From Methylococcaceae bacterium (lineage in GTDB: Bacteria; Pseudomonadota; Gammaproteobacteria; Methylococcales; Methylomonadaceae): a DNA stretch of 7,948 nucleotides. The stretch's first letter is position 1; every line of letters begins with the position of its first letter. A program made the translations under genes and the position numbers. The stretch is taken from contig SXIZ01000183.1 in NCBI GenBank assembly GCA_005779525.1, positions 1 through 7,948 on the forward strand, read 5' to 3'. The notes below the pieces were generated by a model that was not told the DNA's origin, ran no database searches, and saw only the letters and a program-made list of their open reading frames with translations. This document shows, one piece after another, positions 5,290 through 7,948 of this stretch.

Positions 5290-6808
5290 GCGCCTATTGC
5301 TGGTTGAGTCGGAACTGGATACCCTTTTTCTGGTGAGCCAGTTGCTCAATAGTACTTTTGATTTACGCAATAAACTCAAAGGTATTTTAGAAATATTGCA
5401 CAAACGCTCAGGCTTGAATTTCGGCATGATTACCTTGCGTGATGTCGATGATGACAGTATGAGTATTTGCGAAATTTATGGCGAGGATATTGATCGATCC
5501 ATCCGTTATCAACCAGGCGAAGGTTTGGTGGGAGCAATTTTGGATGAAGGCAGTACCATTGTGGTCGAACGCATTGCCGATGAACCCCGATTTTTAAGTC
5601 GTTTAGGACTCTACAACCCTGATTTACCCTTTATCGGCTCGCCTCTGGCAGTCGAACAAGGGGAAGTGGTCGGTATCCTTGCTGCGCAACCTTGTGATGC
5701 CAGTTTTTTGGGGGAACGCGCCCGATTTATGGAAATGGTTGCCAATCTGATTGCCCATAGCGTCAACAGCTTGCGTGTTATGGAGCGCAAGCACTTGGAA
5801 TTGACCAGTGAGCGCGATTATCTGAAACAAGCGTTAGTCAAAAATTATCGCTTTGAAAATATTATCGGGCATTCCGAACCGATGCTCAAAGTCTTCGATA
5901 TCATCCGTCAAGTGGCCAAATGGCATACTACCGTGCTGATCCGTGGCGAATCTGGGACAGGTAAAGAAGTCGTAGCCAATGCTATCCATTTTAATTCTGC
6001 CTGCGCCAATGGCCCGTTTTTAAAACTCAACTGTGCCGCTTTGCCAGATACCTTGTTAGAGTCAGAATTATTTGGACATGAAAAAGGGGCTTTCAGTGGC
6101 GCGATTGGTTTGCGTAAAGGCCGCTTTGAGCTGGCAGACAATGGCACTTTATTTTTAGATGAAGTGGGTGAAATTTCGGCTTCGTTTCAAGCAAAATTAT
6201 TGCGCGTCTTGCAAGAAGGGGAGTTTGAGCGCGTTGGTGGGGTGCGTACCTTGAAAGTCAATGTGCGGATTATCGCGGCTACCAATCGACCGTTAGAACA
6301 AGATGTCGCGGATGGCTTATTTCGGGAGGATTTATATTACCGATTAAACGTGATGCCGATTATCATGCCACCGTTGCGTGAGCGGATCGAAGATGTTCCA
6401 GAATTAACCACCTTTTTACTCAATCGTATTTCCAAGCATCAAGGTGGACGCCCGTTAGAAGTCAAAGAAAGTGCCATGCGCATTTTGATGAAACATCATT
6501 GGCCGGGTAATGTGCGTGAATTGGAAAACCGCTTAGAACGTGCTGCGATCATGAGTACCGATGGCGTTATTGACCGCGATGTTTTGGTGACTACGGGCTT
6601 GGAAAGTGAAATCGGAATTACCCGTCCACTCCCCAGCATGAAGCATATCGATTTACAGGACGAAGATTTAGACGAGCGCGAACGGGTTATCGCCGCTTTG
6701 GAGCAATGTGGCTGGGTACAAGCGAAAGCCGCGCGCTTATTAGATATGACTCCACGGCAAATTGCTTACCGGATTCAGACCTTAAATATCAGCGTGAAGC
6801 AAATTTAA
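5282..6808 (+). CDS. nifA: NifA, sigma-54-dependent activator of nitrogen fixation genes
   Basis: 508 residues. NifA binds TGT-N10-ACA sites and uses ATP hydrolysis to open RpoN promoters of nif genes. A GAF domain covers about 20-165, followed by a charged linker. The AAA+ domain (about 193-425) has Walker A GESGTGKE (222-229), the sigma-54 contact loop GAFSGA (269-274), Walker B TLFLDE (289-294), sensor I ATNR (333-336) and the PGNVRELEN sensor II segment (408-416). The C-terminal helix-turn-helix, GWVQAKAARLLDMTPRQIAYRIQ (477-499), is the family's diagnostic NifA end. The linker before it (about 437-465) has no cysteines, unlike the oxygen-sensing rhizobial NifA with its C-x4-C motif; this fits control through NifL instead. 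The ATG at 5282 has GAAGGTG 7 bases upstream and lies within the last codons of nifL, so coupled translation is likely, keeping the two partners in ratio. Confidence 0.96.
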   Translation: MSERLLLVESELDTLFLVSQLLNSTFDLRNKLKGILEILHKRSGLNFGMITLRDVDDDSMSICEIYGEDIDRSIRYQPGEGLVGAILDEGSTIVVERIADEPRFLSRLGLYNPDLPFIGSPLAVEQGEVVGILAAQPCDASFLGERARFMEMVANLIAHSVNSLRVMERKHLELTSERDYLKQALVKNYRFENIIGHSEPMLKVFDIIRQVAKWHTTVLIRGESGTGKEVVANAIHFNSACANGPFLKLNCAALPDTLLESELFGHEKGAFSGAIGLRKGRFELADNGTLFLDEVGEISASFQAKLLRVLQEGEFERVGGVRTLKVNVRIIAATNRPLEQDVADGLFREDLYYRLNVMPIIMPPLRERIEDVPELTTFLLNRISKHQGGRPLEVKESAMRILMKHHWPGNVRELENRLERAAIMSTDGVIDRDVLVTTGLESEIGITRPLPSMKHIDLQDEDLDERERVIAALEQCGWVQAKAARLLDMTPRQIAYRIQTLNISVKQI

Positions 6809-6826
6809 GCCTTTTGAAGAGTGGAC

Positions 6827-6896
6827 GGTTAAGCCCCTCATGGTTCGTAAGGCTCTCCTGAGTAGAGTCCAAGGGGCCAACCCGAAGGGCTTAACC
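6827..6896. repeat. 70-nt imperfect hairpin between convergent genes, possible dispersed repeat
   Basis: Outer arms GGTTAAGCCC (6827-6836) and GGGCTTAACC (6887-6896) are perfect reverse complements. The stem continues imperfectly inward (the segment from about 6834 pairs with about 6877-6889, with several mismatches). A short apical stem closes it: GGCTCT (6851-6856) with AGAGTCC (6864-6870), one bulged base, around a 7-nt loop. It lies 18 bp after the nifA stop and 61 bp from the 3' end of the minus-strand gene, where it could stop transcription or protect 3' ends from both sides. No U-run follows on the plus strand, so it is not a textbook intrinsic terminator. The CCCCTCATGGTTCG stretch resembles intergenic palindromic repeats I recall from other gammaproteobacterial genomes; only one copy is in this window. 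Confidence 0.65.
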
Positions 6897-6957
6897 TAGC
6901 TTGTCCATGATTAAAAGTTAAAAGATAAAAGATATCTGTAAGAGGTTCTATTACTGG

Positions 6958-7695
6958 CTAAGACGGCTGCATTATTTGCTGATACAGCCGTTGAACTTGT
7001 AGATCACCCAAGCCATAAATTCCGGCCTGTTGTTGAAACATGGCAAACACCGTGGCAAAGTCCTTAGCGCCTTCGGCGATAATATTTTGCAATAGCCTTT
7101 CCAGTGCCTGCTCTTGTTTACGCGCAATTTCAGCTGCGCAGACGCTTTGGAGCAATGGAAATGCAGGTGAGCGATACCGCGATAACTGCTGTAAACTTGC
7201 AAAATCTTCGTTTCGATAGGCCTCCCAGAGTTTAACTCCGTGTTGCACATCAGTCGCAGACAGTTTTACCCGCTGGGAAAAACAGTGTTCTAGTTCAGTT
7301 GTAGGCAATCCGCCAAACCCCTGCCACAGCTCAGGTTCATCTAAGTCGCAAGGAAAGACGCGGTAGAGATTATGCTTGCCTAAACTGTGTAACAACTGGA
7401 TGACAAACCACAAATTCAATTGGCAGAATAATTCATGCTCAAACCAGAGTGCGATTTCTGCGTCTGGCGGGATGGTATGCAATTTTTCAAATTCACTGCA
7501 AACCTGCGCCGCGTAATAATGGGCGCCATACTCCTTCGCAATAAATTGCGCGCGAGTATGCCAAAATTCTATTAAAGAATTTCCCTGCAGCGGACCGACG
7601 ATCAGGCACTCGCGGCAAATCAGCAATTCTCCTGCCAGTGCTTCGGGAAATTGCGGAACTAAACTATCACCTGGGAGAATATGCAACATAGACAT
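6958..7695 (-). CDS. DUF1835 domain-containing protein, function unknown
   Basis: 245 residues with no signal peptide or membrane helix. The N-terminal half matches the DUF1835 pattern as I know it: MLHILPGDSL (3-12), then GELLICRECLIVGPL (22-36) and the acidic LWFEHELFCQLNLWFVIQLL stretch (83-102). The C-terminal part (about 130-245) is helical and ends with YGLGDLQVQRLYQQI, similar to the DUF3658-like tail often paired with this domain. No catalytic role is established for the family, so none is assigned. The start is the ATG at 7695 with a weak AAGTGA just upstream; a second ATG two codons later (7689) aligns equally well. It lies 40 bp behind the penicillin-binding protein gene on the same strand without a visible terminator between, so the two may be co-transcribed. 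It is convergent with nifA and shows no obvious link to nitrogen fixation. Confidence 0.75.
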   Translation of the reverse strand: MSMLHILPGDSLVPQFPEALAGELLICRECLIVGPLQGNSLIEFWHTRAQFIAKEYGAHYYAAQVCSEFEKLHTIPPDAEIALWFEHELFCQLNLWFVIQLLHSLGKHNLYRVFPCDLDEPELWQGFGGLPTTELEHCFSQRVKLSATDVQHGVKLWEAYRNEDFASLQQLSRYRSPAFPLLQSVCAAEIARKQEQALERLLQNIIAEGAKDFATVFAMFQQQAGIYGLGDLQVQRLYQQIMQPS

Positions 7696-7735
7696 TCACT
7701 TGAAAATTAACAGGCAAAGCAGTTAAACCGAAGCT

Positions 7736-7948
7736 TTAAAAATTATTGATCACATCCCCGATCCAAGAATCGGCTTTTTCCTCAATAATTTCGGTAATAT
7801 CCGCTTCGCCACAAGCTGAGGTTTCTGTTGGTTCGTAGCCGGAGATAAACGGCATTAATTTAGCCCCGGGGCAGTTTTCTTCCGCCAACTTACCATTGTA
7901 GGGATCAACCCAGACTTTGCGTATGCTGTCGGGTGCGATTAAACTCAC
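7736..7948 (-). CDS. mrcB: Class A penicillin-binding protein, probably PBP1B (C-terminal fragment)
   Basis: The last 70 codons of a gene whose 5' part lies beyond the right edge; the frame is open to base 7948, so any start inside the window would be an artefact. The stretch VWVDPYNGKLAEENCPGAKLMPFISGYEP (12-40 of the fragment) is the pattern seen after the transpeptidase domain of gammaproteobacterial bifunctional PBPs: W-x-D-x-x-T/N-G, then C-x-x-A and PFI-x-G-x-x-P. The ending DSWIGDVINNF resembles the amphipathic GWIKDLF-like tail of PBP1B. The full protein would polymerise and crosslink peptidoglycan at the inner membrane. PBP1A or PBP1C remains possible, as the catalytic domains are not visible. 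TAA stop at 7736-7738. Confidence 0.7.
   Translation of the reverse strand: MSLIAPDSIRKVWVDPYNGKLAEENCPGAKLMPFISGYEPTETSACGEADITEIIEEKADSWIGDVINNF

Noticed and set aside
6911..6935. TTAAAAG/ATAAAAG tandem-like stretch near the 3' end of the DUF1835 gene
   Set aside because: It is short A-rich low complexity. The units are not uniform enough to be a repeat array; on the minus strand it gives T-runs but no hairpin directly precedes them.
7736..7948. A small complete gene starting at GTG 7948
   Set aside because: The apparent start is only the window edge. The sequence is the C-terminal tail of a larger penicillin-binding protein.

Overview
The window looks like chromosomal DNA from a nitrogen-fixing gammaproteobacterium of moderate G+C content (slightly under half by eye). 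The main evidence is a pair of genes read as NifL and NifA, divergent from an rnfABCD operon. This is the arrangement known from Azotobacter and Pseudomonas stutzeri, where Rnf1 supplies low-potential electrons to nitrogenase. NifL is largely confined to Gammaproteobacteria (plus a few Betaproteobacteria). The genus cannot be fixed from the sequence.

Left part (1-3360, minus strand): rnfA, rnfB, rnfC and the first 224 codons of rnfD, transcribed right to left. The remaining subunit genes (expected rnfG, rnfE, perhaps rnfH) would lie beyond base 1. Cysteine ligands for RnfB and RnfC, the RnfA cysteines and the flavinylation-type threonines of RnfD are all present, so the complex looks intact as far as it is visible.

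Centre (3361-3654): a 294-bp divergent control region with a strikingly ordered layout. One -24/-12 (sigma-54) promoter faces rnfA and another faces nifL. Between them lie two TGT-N10-ACA NifA upstream activator sequences. Each is centred about 100 bp upstream of the start predicted for its own promoter, and the two are 41 bp apart. Two weaker NtrC-like 17-bp elements, 21 bp apart, lie between the rnfA promoter and the first activator site. The inferred circuit is that NifA, restrained by NifL, switches on both rnf and its own operon, with possible nitrogen input through NtrC.

Right part (3655-6808, plus strand): nifL and nifA overlap by 8 bp and are probably translationally coupled. Downstream is not nifB but a 70-nt imperfect hairpin (6827-6896). 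Beyond it, on the minus strand, are a DUF1835-type protein of unknown role and the 3' end of a class A penicillin-binding protein, probably PBP1B. The nif-related block therefore ends at the hairpin and ordinary chromosomal genes begin.
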